From Actinomycetospora sp. TBRC 11914 (GTDB lineage: Bacteria; Actinomycetota; Actinomycetes; Mycobacteriales; Pseudonocardiaceae), in NCBI RefSeq assembly GCF_012933465.1, contig NZ_JABBND010000008.1:164989-228988 (forward strand): 64,000 bases of DNA, read 5' to 3'. Every line of letters begins with the position of its first letter. Position 1 is the first letter of the stretch. Positions 15,520-23,353 of this stretch are shown piece after piece. Below the pieces are notes generated by a model. That model ran no database searches. It saw only the letters and a list, made by a program, of their open reading frames with translations, and was not told the DNA's origin. The position numbers and the translations under genes were made by a program.

Positions 15520-16035
15520 TCAGCGCACCCAGGGGCCCGAGGTGAACGCCGTGGCCCGGCTCGGACAGGAGTCGGACACGGTCTGCATGCTCAGGTCCGA
15601 CCCGTTGAGGTTCACGCGGTAGAGCCCGGGCTGGCCCGCGCACGGGGCGCCGGCGGCACTCGTGAACGTCACCCGGCCCGCGTTGTCCTGCGCGAGGGTG
15701 CCCTGCCAGCTCTGCCCGCTGTTCGTGACCACCTGCGTGTAGCTGGCCCCGGCCCCGATGATCAGCGTCTGGGGTCCCTCGGGCGTGACCTGGTTGCGGT
15801 ACGTACCCAGCGGGATCGCCGTGATCGGTGCCGCCATCGCCGCCGAGTGGACGGCGGGGTCCTGGGTCGTGGACGCCACGGCACCCGACGACGGCGCGGC
15901 CGCGGCGGGCGTCGTGACCGCGCCGGAGGTGTACCCGCCTGCGCCCGCGCAGGCGGTCCCGACGGCGAGCACGACCCCGAACAGCAGGAGCAGGAGCGTC
16001 CGGGCGCCTCGGCCCGGGACGTTCCCTCCGATCAC
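15520..16035 (-). CDS. Putative secreted lipoprotein of unknown function
   Basis: A 171-residue protein beginning VIGGNVPGRGARTLLLLLFGVVLAVGTACAGAGG, whose hydrophobic stretch ends in a lipobox-like VGTAC (Cys near residue 27); this suggests a lipid anchor outside the membrane. An Ala/Thr-rich linker is followed by a beta-rich domain with IPLGTYRNQV and two Cys (in APCAGQPG and SDSCPSR) that could pair. No family is recognised. The GTG start overlaps the upstream gene's TGA, so the two are co-translated. Confidence 0.75.
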   Translation of the reverse strand: MIGGNVPGRGARTLLLLLFGVVLAVGTACAGAGGYTSGAVTTPAAAAPSSGAVASTTQDPAVHSAAMAAPITAIPLGTYRNQVTPEGPQTLIIGAGASYTQVVTNSGQSWQGTLAQDNAGRVTFTSAAGAPCAGQPGLYRVNLNGSDLSMQTVSDSCPSRATAFTSGPWVR

Positions 16036-16436
16036 CCCTGGCTCCACGGGTCGTCGACCGCGATCAGCCACGACCCGTCGGCCTGCTTGCGCAGCAGCAC
16101 CGTCGCCCGGCCCTCCATCTCGAACGGCCCCTCAGGACCGTTCCCGGTCATCGTCCAGGTCGAGTAGGTCAGCGCGTCCGTGTCGCGCTCGAGGATCGCC
16201 GCGGTGCGCAGGTCGATCCGCGGCGACATCGCGAAGAACGTCTCGGCGAACTGCCGGATCGCGTCGTGGCCGACGAGCGGCTTGCCGCCGGGCTCGCCGA
16301 CCAGCAGCCCGTCCGGTTCGTAGAGGGCCAGCAGCCCGTCGGTGTCGGCCGCGTTGAAGCGCGCCATCCACGTCTCGTCGGCCTGCGCCGGACTGTCGAT
16401 CACGGCGACCACCTCCTCCTCCGGGTGTCCTTTCAC
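16032..16436 (-). CDS. SnoaL/NTF2-like (DUF4440-type) protein
   Basis: A 134-residue alpha+beta barrel protein of the nuclear transport factor 2-like superfamily. Typical elements are WMARFNAADTDGLLALYEPDGLLV, GHDAIRQFAETFF and the final strand RATVLLRKQADGSWLIAVDDPW. Members of this SgcJ/YybH-type group bind small ligands or act as isomerases or cyclases; nothing here defines the ligand. It is the first gene of a two-gene operon with the lipoprotein, coupled by a GTGA overlap. Confidence 0.83.
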   Translation of the reverse strand: MKGHPEEEVVAVIDSPAQADETWMARFNAADTDGLLALYEPDGLLVGEPGGKPLVGHDAIRQFAETFFAMSPRIDLRTAAILERDTDALTYSTWTMTGNGPEGPFEMEGRATVLLRKQADGSWLIAVDDPWSQG

Positions 16437-16695
16437 CTCCGAGTGTGGCAGCGAGTGACGTGATCGTCGTCACCTCTACTCGGTCGGCCCAGTGCATTGG
16501 GCGATCCGTGGCGGTGCCTGTGACGAGGAGCGAGAGGAGTGCGCGGCACGCGCACATCCCGTGCCGGAGCGCCGCGACCGCCGGTCCGCTGCCCACGGGA
16601 AGCGTCCGTGTGCGGTTCGTCGGGTTCGGGTAACGCCCGGCGCCCCCGTCCGAACCCGGGCGGGTGGTCCGACCGCGAGGCACGAGGGAGGCCGG
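16437..16695 (+). other. Divergent intergenic region, no gene recognised
   Basis: This 259-base gap separates the SnoaL-like gene from the DUF389 gene, which is transcribed away from it. It should hold both promoters. Frames that extend the DUF389 gene upstream through this stretch read as Arg/Ala-rich non-coding sequence and were rejected. No clear palindrome or RNA motif is seen. Confidence 0.5.
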
Positions 16696-17625
16696 GTGCA
16701 CCACACCGTCGAGATGGTCCTACCGGCGGCGGCCACCGACGAGACGTTGGCGGCCCTCGAGAAGATCGAGGGCGTGCTCGCCCTGTCGGTGGAGCGCGAC
16801 GCCGGGGTGAAACCGCCCGGTGACGTCGTCACCGTGCACGCCCTCAACCGCTCGATCGACGACGTGCTCGCCGCCGCCTCGCACGCCCAGGACCACGGCC
16901 GCGTCGCCGTCGCGACCGGCGGGGTGTCGAGCATCGTCGCCACCGGCGCGCAGTCGGCGATCGACGACGACGCGGACGAGACCCCCTGGGAGGAGTTCGA
17001 GCGCTCGCTGCGCCACCACGGCCGGCTCTCGGTCAACTACCTCGTGCTCATGGTCCTGGGCGGGGCGATCGGCGTCGCGGGCCTGCTCTCACCGCCGGTC
17101 CCCCAGGCGCTCGCCCTGGCCGCGTGCGCGGTGCTCGCGCCCGCGTTCGAGCCGGTGGCGATGCTCGGCGTGGCGCTCGTCCGACGCAGCGGGTACGCGA
17201 TCCGGCGGGCGGTCGTCTCGATCGTCGTCGGCTACCTGCTCATGGCCGCGGGCGGCGGGCTCGCCTTCGTCGTCCTACGGGCCCTCGGACTGGCCTCCCC
17301 GAAGACGCTGGCGAGCAGCGAGGGCATGCACCTGATCCTCGATCCCACCGCCGCCGACTGGCTCGTGGCCGCAGCCGGCGCCCTGGCCGGCCTCGTGATC
17401 GTCACGTCGTTCCGCGAGGCGGTCCTCGCGGGCGCGCTCATCGCCCTGGCCCTCGTGCCGGCCGCGGGCGTGCTCGGCATGGGCGTGGTGAGCCTGGACG
17501 CCGGGCTGGTCCTCGAGGGGCTGCAACGGCTCGGGGGCGACATGGCGCTCGTCGTCGTGCTCGGCGGCCTCGTCGTGCTCGCGAAGGACCAGCTCGTGCA
17601 CCGGGGGCGCCGGCCGCTGGCCTGA
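16696..17625 (+). CDS. DUF389 family membrane protein
   Basis: A 309-residue protein. The N-terminal 90 residues form a soluble alpha/beta domain (HHTVEMVLPAAATDETLAALEKIEGV), followed by about six membrane helices beginning VNYLVLMVLGGAIGVAGLL and including AFEPVAMLGVALV, matching the DUF389 layout. The function of the family is unknown; transport or sensing has been suggested. The GTG start at 16696 gives the normal N terminus with GGGAGGCCGG upstream as ribosome site. It converges on the acyltransferase gene after 13 bases. Confidence 0.8.
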   Translation: MHHTVEMVLPAAATDETLAALEKIEGVLALSVERDAGVKPPGDVVTVHALNRSIDDVLAAASHAQDHGRVAVATGGVSSIVATGAQSAIDDDADETPWEEFERSLRHHGRLSVNYLVLMVLGGAIGVAGLLSPPVPQALALAACAVLAPAFEPVAMLGVALVRRSGYAIRRAVVSIVVGYLLMAAGGGLAFVVLRALGLASPKTLASSEGMHLILDPTAADWLVAAAGALAGLVIVTSFREAVLAGALIALALVPAAGVLGMGVVSLDAGLVLEGLQRLGGDMALVVVLGGLVVLAKDQLVHRGRRPLA

Positions 17626-17638
17626 GCGGCCGGTGGGC

Positions 17639-19000
17639 TCAGGTCCGGGCGAGTGCGGCCAGCTCCCGGTCGAGCGCTCCGGTGAAGCGGTCGACGCCGT
17701 CCTCGCCGCCGAGCAGCCCGAGGTCGGCATCGACGCCGAGCCGCACCCGGCCGGCGTAGGAGAGCACCGAGACCCCGAGCCCGAGGTTCCCCGAGCACGG
17801 CACCCAGAACATCAGGTCGCGCACGCGCACGTCACCGATCGTCAGCTCCTCGAGCGGGCCCGGGACGTTGGAGATGATCAGCGACGCGGCGCGGGCGTAC
17901 CGGCCCACGAGGTTCTGGGTGTGCGCCGGCGTCCCGAGGCCCGCCGCGGCGATCCCGGAGAAGCTGGCCAGCGCCTGGTTGGTCCGCTTGATCGTCGCCA
18001 TCGCGTGGTGCATCCGCTCGACCCGGCGGGCCGGGTCGGCCTCGTCGGTGGGCAGCGGGGGCAGGACGAGCCCGAACTCGTTGCCGAGCTCCGCGGAGAT
18101 CGGCTGGTCGAGCGGGCGCAGGTTGGTCGGCATCACCGCGCGCAGCCGGGGCACGTCACCGTCGCCGAGGAAGGTCCGCAGCGCCCCGGCGATCGCGGCG
18201 CAGACCACGTCGTTGACGCTGGCGCCCGCGGTCTTCGCCGCCGCCTTCACCGCGTCCAGGGGCACGTCGGAGGTCCAGCGGGCCGCCTTCGCCACGCCGG
18301 GCCGGCCCTGCAGCGGCGACGGCTTCTCCCGCGGCGGCCGGGCCAGGAGCATGGCCGAGGACTTCACCGCCCGGCCGGTCGCGACGAGCTCCGAGGCGCC
18401 TTCGGGGGTGCCCGACCGCTTGAGGGTCCGCCACAGCGACGAGGCCCGGTCGCGGACCTCCCGGCGCATCAGCCGCAGGTCGTGCACCGGCCGGGGCTCA
18501 CGGGGCGCCCGGCCGTAGGCGGCGGGCGTCCGGGGGTCGGCGACGGGGTCGGCGAGGGCGTGGAAGAGGTGGCTGAGCGCGACGCCGTCGGCGAGCCCGT
18601 GGTGGATGGCGACGTGGACGGCCGTCCCGCCCGCGTACCCCGTCACCAGCTCGATCCGCCACCACGGCCGGTCGGTGGGCAGGGGCTGCGACATCAGCTC
18701 GCCGAGCCGGCGGGCGAGGGCGGCGTCGTCGCCGGGCGCGGGGAGCGCCATCGTCGTGACGTGCGCCGTCAGGTCCGGGGGTGCGTCCACCCAGCGGGCG
18801 AGCCCGACGGGCCCGGTCGGCCACGTGGGACGCTGGCGGAACCCGGGGTAGACCTCGACCCACCGCTCCTGCACCCGGGCGCGCAACGCGTCCAGGTTCA
18901 CCGGGCCCTCACAGAACAGCACCCCGTGGACCACCATCCGGTTGGTCTCCTGCTCGAGCTGCAGCCACGCCGTGTCGATCCCGGACGCCCAGCGGTCCAT
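17639..19000 (-). CDS. WS/DGAT/MGAT family acyltransferase
   Basis: A 453-residue protein with the acyltransferase active-site motif HHGLADG (residues 133-139; HHxxxDG). An N-terminal RWVEVYPGFRQRP segment and the C-terminal NVPGP (near residue 395, SNVPGPLEELTIG) are both typical of bacterial wax ester synthase/diacylglycerol acyltransferases. These enzymes join acyl-CoA to a fatty alcohol or diacylglycerol at the membrane to make storage wax or triacylglycerol. The ATG at 19000 matches the family start MDRWASGIDTAW. No lipid-synthesis partner is adjacent. Confidence 0.92.
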   Translation of the reverse strand: MDRWASGIDTAWLQLEQETNRMVVHGVLFCEGPVNLDALRARVQERWVEVYPGFRQRPTWPTGPVGLARWVDAPPDLTAHVTTMALPAPGDDAALARRLGELMSQPLPTDRPWWRIELVTGYAGGTAVHVAIHHGLADGVALSHLFHALADPVADPRTPAAYGRAPREPRPVHDLRLMRREVRDRASSLWRTLKRSGTPEGASELVATGRAVKSSAMLLARPPREKPSPLQGRPGVAKAARWTSDVPLDAVKAAAKTAGASVNDVVCAAIAGALRTFLGDGDVPRLRAVMPTNLRPLDQPISAELGNEFGLVLPPLPTDEADPARRVERMHHAMATIKRTNQALASFSGIAAAGLGTPAHTQNLVGRYARAASLIISNVPGPLEELTIGDVRVRDLMFWVPCSGNLGLGVSVLSYAGRVRLGVDADLGLLGGEDGVDRFTGALDRELAALART

Positions 19001-19085
19001 CGCGTACCCCTCCCGCAATCTATCCGGGACCAACGGTACCGGGTGATGCCGCGCATCCGTCGCCCGCCCTGGCAGGATCGGGGAC

Positions 19086-19889
19086 ATGGCCGACCGAGCG
19101 ACCGAGGAGACCCGCGACGTCGTCCGCGACGACCTGGGGACCACCGTGCCGGTGCCGGACCGCGTCCGGCGCGTGGTGAGCCTGGTCCCGTCGCTGACCG
19201 AGGCGATCGGCGTGACCGAGCCCGGTCTGCTCGTGGGGGTCACCGACTGGTGCACCCACCCGCTCGACCTCGACACCGCCGGGGCGTCCGCGCCCGCCCG
19301 GATCCGCGGCACCAAGAACCCCGACGTCGACGCGATCGTCGCCCTCGCGCCGGACCTCGTCGTCGCCAACGACGAGGAGAACCGCCCGGCCGACCTGCAG
19401 GCCCTCCGCGACGCCGGGCTCGCCGTCTACGTCACCGACGTGCGCACCGTCGACGGGGCCTTCGCGAGCCTCGACGGGATGCTCGCCGCGTGCGGGCTCG
19501 AGCGCCCGGCGTGGCTCGAGGGCGCGGAGAAGGCGTGGGCCGACCTGCCGCGGGTCGCCGACGCCGACCGGCGCACCGCGATCGTCCCGATCTGGCGCAA
19601 GCCGTGGATGGTCGTCGGCCGCGACACGTTCACCGGGGCGGTCCTCGACCGGCTCGGGATCGACAACGCGTTCGCCGACGGCGGGCCGGGCGCGGAGCGC
19701 TACCCGCGCGTCGACGTCGCCGACCTCCCGCCGCACGACCTCGTCGTCCTGCCCGACGAGCCCTACCGCTTCACCGCCGACGACGGTCCCGAGGCGTTCG
19801 AGGCCCCGTCCGCGCTGATCAGCGGCCGGCTGCTGACCTGGTACGGACCGAGCCTGCTCGAGGCGGCGACGGCGCTGCGCGCCATGTGA
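19086..19889 (+). CDS. BtuF-like helical-backbone metal/corrinoid receptor
   Basis: A 267-residue protein of the periplasmic-binding, helical-backbone class: VRRVVSLVPSLTEAIGV, GVTDWCTHP, GTKNPDVDAIVALAPDLVVANDEENR and a second lobe ending LLTWYGPSLLEA. Unlike normal ABC receptors it has no signal peptide or lipobox, so it may be cytoplasmic, and no permease or ATPase is adjacent. Orphan actinobacterial members of this type are known. The ligand may be a corrinoid or a metal chelate, but this is not shown by the sequence. Confidence 0.78.
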   Translation: MADRATEETRDVVRDDLGTTVPVPDRVRRVVSLVPSLTEAIGVTEPGLLVGVTDWCTHPLDLDTAGASAPARIRGTKNPDVDAIVALAPDLVVANDEENRPADLQALRDAGLAVYVTDVRTVDGAFASLDGMLAACGLERPAWLEGAEKAWADLPRVADADRRTAIVPIWRKPWMVVGRDTFTGAVLDRLGIDNAFADGGPGAERYPRVDVADLPPHDLVVLPDEPYRFTADDGPEAFEAPSALISGRLLTWYGPSLLEAATALRAM

Positions 19890-19925
19890 ACGGATGTGGT
19901 CGTCCTGGCGACCGGATCCGTTCAC
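19886..19925. terminator. Stem-loop between BtuF-like gene and SDR gene
   Basis: Two 17-base arms (19886-19902, GTGAACGGATGTGGTCG, and 19909-19925) pair with two mismatches around a 6-base loop. The left arm contains the stop codon of the BtuF-like gene. It lies between converging genes and probably ends both transcripts, although no T-run follows. Confidence 0.6.
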
Positions 19926-19930
19926 CTGCG

Positions 19931-20692
19931 TCAGCTGGTGAGGAGCCCACCCTCCACCGGCAGCGTCACCCCGGTGACGTAGGACCCGGCGTCGGAGGCG
20001 AGGAAGACCAGCGCGGCCGCGAGCTCGTCGGGGTCGCCGATCCGGCCGGCGAGTACCCGCGGGAGCTGCGACTCGAGGTAGCCCTCCTGGTAGCTGTCGG
20101 TCATCTCCGAGGTGAAGAACCCGGGCGCGAGCGCGTTGACGCGGATGCCCTTGCGCGGCGTCCACTGCTGGGCGAGGTCGCGGGTCAGCCCGATCAGCCC
20201 CGCCTTGGACGCCGAGTAGGCGGCCTGGGGCAGGCCGGCGGTGGTGAGGCCGAGGACCGAGGCGATGTTGACGATCGAGCTCCCCGGCGCCATCGCCTTC
20301 GCGGCGGCCTGCGCCATCCAGTAGGCCCCGTTGAGGTTGATGTCGATGACCTGGCGGAACTGCTCGGGGGTCTCCCTCGTGGCCGGCACCGCGGTGCCGA
20401 CCCCGGCGTTGTTGACCAGCACGTCGACGTGGTCGAACTCGGTCATCGCCGCGTCGATGAGCGTCTGGCAGTCCTCGGGCTCGGCGACGTCGGTGCGCAC
20501 CGCGACCGCACGCCGGCCGAGCTTCTCCACCTCGGCCCGGGTCTCGTCGAGGCGGTCGATGCGCCGCGCGCCGAGCACGACGTCGGCCCCGGCCTCGGCC
20601 AGCGTGCGCGCGAAGACGGCACCCAGCCCGGAGGAGGCGCCGGTGACGACCGCCACGCGGTCGTCGAGACGGAAGCGATCGAGGATGCCCAC
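19931..20692 (-). CDS. SDR family oxidoreductase
   Basis: A 253-residue classical short-chain dehydrogenase: TGASSGLGAVFA nucleotide loop (about residues 18-29), NNAGVGT, catalytic Ser in NIASVLG and Y-x-x-x-K in AYSASKAGL, and the C-terminal FLASDAGSYVTGVTLPVEGG. All catalytic residues are present, in contrast to the SDR at 29842. It should reduce or oxidise a hydroxyl/keto group with NAD(P). The substrate is unknown and there is no operon partner. Confidence 0.92.
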   Translation of the reverse strand: MGILDRFRLDDRVAVVTGASSGLGAVFARTLAEAGADVVLGARRIDRLDETRAEVEKLGRRAVAVRTDVAEPEDCQTLIDAAMTEFDHVDVLVNNAGVGTAVPATRETPEQFRQVIDINLNGAYWMAQAAAKAMAPGSSIVNIASVLGLTTAGLPQAAYSASKAGLIGLTRDLAQQWTPRKGIRVNALAPGFFTSEMTDSYQEGYLESQLPRVLAGRIGDPDELAAALVFLASDAGSYVTGVTLPVEGGLLTS

Positions 20693-20744
20693 GGCCGCAC
20701 CGTAACGGGGATGCCCCGCAACCGGGGCGCTGGTCCGACCGCCG

Positions 20745-21887
20745 TCAGCTCTGCGACTCGACCACCGGACGCGCGCCGTGCTCGGGCCCGACGGCTTGGT
20801 CGACGACGTCGGGCACCTCGTCCCGGGGCTCCGGATCCAGCGCGCCGGGCTCCGGCTCGGGCTCCGGCTCGGGCCAGACGCGGGCGCCGAGGCGGCCGAG
20901 CTGGGTCTCGCTCGGGTCGGCGAAGATGTGCAGGCCGAAGCGGTCGGAGAGCTCGCGGCACACGTTGACCCCGCGGACCGAGTTCCCGTGCATGTCGAGG
21001 CCCGGGGAGAACACCCCGAGCCCGACCTGGTTGGGGATGGCCGCGAGGATGCCGCCCGAGACGCCGCTCTTGGCCGGGATGCCGACGTCGTTGGCCCATT
21101 GGCCGGCCGCGTCGTACATGCCGCAGGTGAACATCACCCCGATGACGTCGCGGACGTAGGTCCGGGCCATCGCGGGCTCGCCGGTGCGCGGGTTGATCCC
21201 GCCGTGGGCCAGCGTGGCCCCCGCGACCGAGAGCTCCGCCGTCGTCACCATCACCGAGCAGACCGACAGGTACACGGTCAGGATGTCGATCACCTCGCCG
21301 ACCAGCATCCCCAGCGAGCGCATGTAGTAGCTGATGCCGAGGTTGCGGTCGGCGTCGGCGAGCTGGGCGTCGAGCAGCTCCTGGTCGACCTCGAGATCCG
21401 GGTTCCCGGTGAAGATCCGGAGGCGTTCCAGCAGCCGGCCCACCTTCTCCTCCACGTCCGCGCCGCCGACGATGTCCGCGGCGACCAGGGCGCCCGCGTT
21501 CACCATCGGGTTGTGCGGGCGGCGGTGGATCTCGTCGAAGGCCAGCGAGTTGAACGGGTCGCCGGAGGGCTCGACGCCGACCCGCGTCAGCGTCGCCTCC
21601 CGCCCGTTGTCCTCGAGCGCCAGCGCGTAGGTGAACACCTTGGAGATCGACTGGAGCGGGAAGCGGTGGTCGCAGTCGCCCACGGTCCACTGGGTGCCGT
21701 CGACGTGCGTCCCGGCCAGCGCGAACAGGTCGCGCTGGGCGATCGCCTCCGGCGGGTGGTAGGTGACGACGTCGGCCGTCCCCATCCGCGCCTGCCGTTC
21801 CAGCAGCTGCTCGAGCTGCTCGCGGGCGCGCCGCTTCTCCTGCTCGGTGAGGGTCTCGTCCCAGGCCACGCGCGCATGATGGACCAC
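20745..21887 (-). CDS. glsA: Glutaminase A
   Basis: A 380-residue serine-dependent glutaminase (glutamine to glutamate and ammonia). Visible blocks are FPLQSISKVFTYALAL (SxxK at residues 80-83), NPMVNAGA, YYMRSLGMLVG, VMFTCGMYDAAGQWA, PAKSGVSGG and LDMHGNSVRG. The core ends near residue 320; beyond it is a Pro/Glu/Asp-rich tail with an EPEPEPEP run that is longer than in simple bacterial glutaminases and probably disordered. The GTG start lies 60 bases from the divergent LLM-type oxidoreductase gene. Confidence 0.93.
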   Translation of the reverse strand: MVHHARVAWDETLTEQEKRRAREQLEQLLERQARMGTADVVTYHPPEAIAQRDLFALAGTHVDGTQWTVGDCDHRFPLQSISKVFTYALALEDNGREATLTRVGVEPSGDPFNSLAFDEIHRRPHNPMVNAGALVAADIVGGADVEEKVGRLLERLRIFTGNPDLEVDQELLDAQLADADRNLGISYYMRSLGMLVGEVIDILTVYLSVCSVMVTTAELSVAGATLAHGGINPRTGEPAMARTYVRDVIGVMFTCGMYDAAGQWANDVGIPAKSGVSGGILAAIPNQVGLGVFSPGLDMHGNSVRGVNVCRELSDRFGLHIFADPSETQLGRLGARVWPEPEPEPEPGALDPEPRDEVPDVVDQAVGPEHGARPVVESQS

Positions 21888-21946
21888 CGACCCGTCGTCG
21901 CGCGCGGGCCGTGTGGCGGTGCCTGCGCCGGGGGACCCTGCCCGAC

Positions 21947-22789
21947 GTGGATCACGGCATCATGATGTTCCCGACCGACTACGCGATCGACCCGGCGAGC
22001 CTCGCGAAAGAGGTGGAGGACCGCGGTTTCGACTCGCTCTGGTTCCCCGAGCACTCCCACATCCCGGTGTCGCGGACGTCGCCGTACCCGGGCGGGGGCG
22101 ACCTCCCCCGGATGTACGTGCACACCTACGACCCCTTCGTCGGCCTCATGGCCGCGGCGGCCGCGACGACGACGCTGAAGGTCGGCACCGGGATCGCGCT
22201 GGTCATCCAGCGCGACACCATCCACACCGCCAAGGAGGTCGCGTCGCTGGACCGGCTCTCCGGCGGCCGGTTCCTGTTCGGCGTCGGCGCCGGGTGGAAC
22301 CGCGAGGAGATGGCCCACCACGGCACCAACCCGAAGACGCGGATGCGGCTGCTGGCCGAGCAGGTCAAGGCGATGAAGGCGCTGTGGACGCAGGAGGAGG
22401 CGGAGTTCCACGGCGAGTTCGTGGACTTCGAGCGCTCCTGGGCCTGGCCGAAGCCGCTGCAGGACCCGCACCCGCCGGTCCTGGTCGGCGGCATGGGGCC
22501 CGGCGTCGAGGACCGCATCCTCGACTTCGGCGACGAGTGGATGCCCCAGCGGGTCGGGCCCGACAACCTCGACGAGTTCGCCGAGCGGGCGGGGAAGCTC
22601 CAGCAGCGCGCCGCCGACGCCGGCCGGGGTCGGATCCCGATGTCGCTCTTCGGCGGCGAGACGTCGCCCGAGGCGATCGAGGGCTACCACCGGGTCGGGA
22701 TGGACCGCGTCATCTACGGCGTCAGCTCGTCCGACCGCGACACCGTGCTGAAGGAGCTCGACGAGCTCGCACCGCTGGTGGGGAGCTGA
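21947..22789 (+). CDS. LLM class F420-dependent oxidoreductase
   Basis: A 280-residue luciferase-like TIM-barrel protein: GIMMFPTDYAIDP, FDSLWFPEHSHIP, VGTGIALVIQRDTIHTAKEVASLDRLSGGRFLFGVGAGW, and HPPVLVGGMGPGVEDR. These features are typical of actinobacterial F420-using members such as the TIGR03619/TIGR03560-like groups. The start GTG at 21947 removes an unlikely basic N-terminal extension. The next gene, a PPOX-type F420 enzyme, starts 3 bases after the stop, so both probably use F420 in one pathway. The substrate is unknown. Confidence 0.9.
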   Translation: MDHGIMMFPTDYAIDPASLAKEVEDRGFDSLWFPEHSHIPVSRTSPYPGGGDLPRMYVHTYDPFVGLMAAAAATTTLKVGTGIALVIQRDTIHTAKEVASLDRLSGGRFLFGVGAGWNREEMAHHGTNPKTRMRLLAEQVKAMKALWTQEEAEFHGEFVDFERSWAWPKPLQDPHPPVLVGGMGPGVEDRILDFGDEWMPQRVGPDNLDEFAERAGKLQQRAADAGRGRIPMSLFGGETSPEAIEGYHRVGMDRVIYGVSSSDRDTVLKELDELAPLVGS

Positions 22790-22792
22790 GCG

Positions 22793-23212
22793 GTGCCGAC
22801 GCTCGAGCCGGACGACGCGCGGGAGCGGTTCGCCGCCGCGCGCGTCGCCCGGCTCGCGACGGTGTCGGGCGAGGGGGTGCCGCACCTGGTGCCCGTGGTG
22901 TTCGCGGTCGTCGACGACCGCGTGCTCGTCGCGATCGACGGCAAGCCCAAGCGGACCCGGTCGCTGCGGCGGCTGGCGAACATCACCGAGAACCCGGCGG
23001 TCTGCCTGCTCGCCGACGAGTACGCCGAGGACTGGTCGGGCCTGTGGTGGGTCCGCGTCGACGGCCGCGCGGCGGTGCGCGACGACGACGCGGCGCTGGC
23101 CGAGGCCCGGGCGGCGCTCGGGGCCCGGTACCCGCAGCACGTCGCCGACCCGCCCGAGGGCCCGGTCATCGAGGTGACGGTGACGCGGTGGTCGGGCTGG
23201 TCGGCGTCGTGA
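22793..23212 (+). CDS. PPOX class F420-dependent oxidoreductase (TIGR03668-like)
   Basis: A 139-residue split-barrel flavin/deazaflavin protein: RVARLATVSGEGVPHLVPVVFAV, KPKRTRSLRRLANI and LWWVRVDGRA match the pyridoxamine-phosphate-oxidase-like F420 family. Small members reduce or protect redox-active compounds with reduced F420. It starts with GTG 3 bases downstream of the LLM-type gene and is followed by tandem palindromes. Confidence 0.88.
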   Translation: MPTLEPDDARERFAAARVARLATVSGEGVPHLVPVVFAVVDDRVLVAIDGKPKRTRSLRRLANITENPAVCLLADEYAEDWSGLWWVRVDGRAAVRDDDAALAEARAALGARYPQHVADPPEGPVIEVTVTRWSGWSAS

Positions 23213-23226
23213 CGAGGCCTCTCCCG

Positions 23227-23340
23227 CGCGAGGGGACCCTTCGGCCGACTAGAGCGACCCGATCCTCCCCTCGCGAACCCGACCCCCGGGCGCGAGGGGA
23301 CGATTCGGCCGCTCTAGTCGACCGAGGGGTCCCCTCGCGC
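23227..23340. repeat. Tandem pair of GAGGGGACC-family palindromes
   Basis: Two imperfect inverted repeats in a row (23227-23275 and 23290-23340), each beginning CGCGAGGGGAC and ending CCCCTCGCG, with CGGCCGACTAGAGCG or GCTCTAGTCGACCG between. They match the single copy at 9473-9529. They lie between the converging PPOX and MFS genes and could form terminator hairpins for both strands. Confidence 0.72.
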
Positions 23341-23353
23341 CGGAAGGGGCGGG

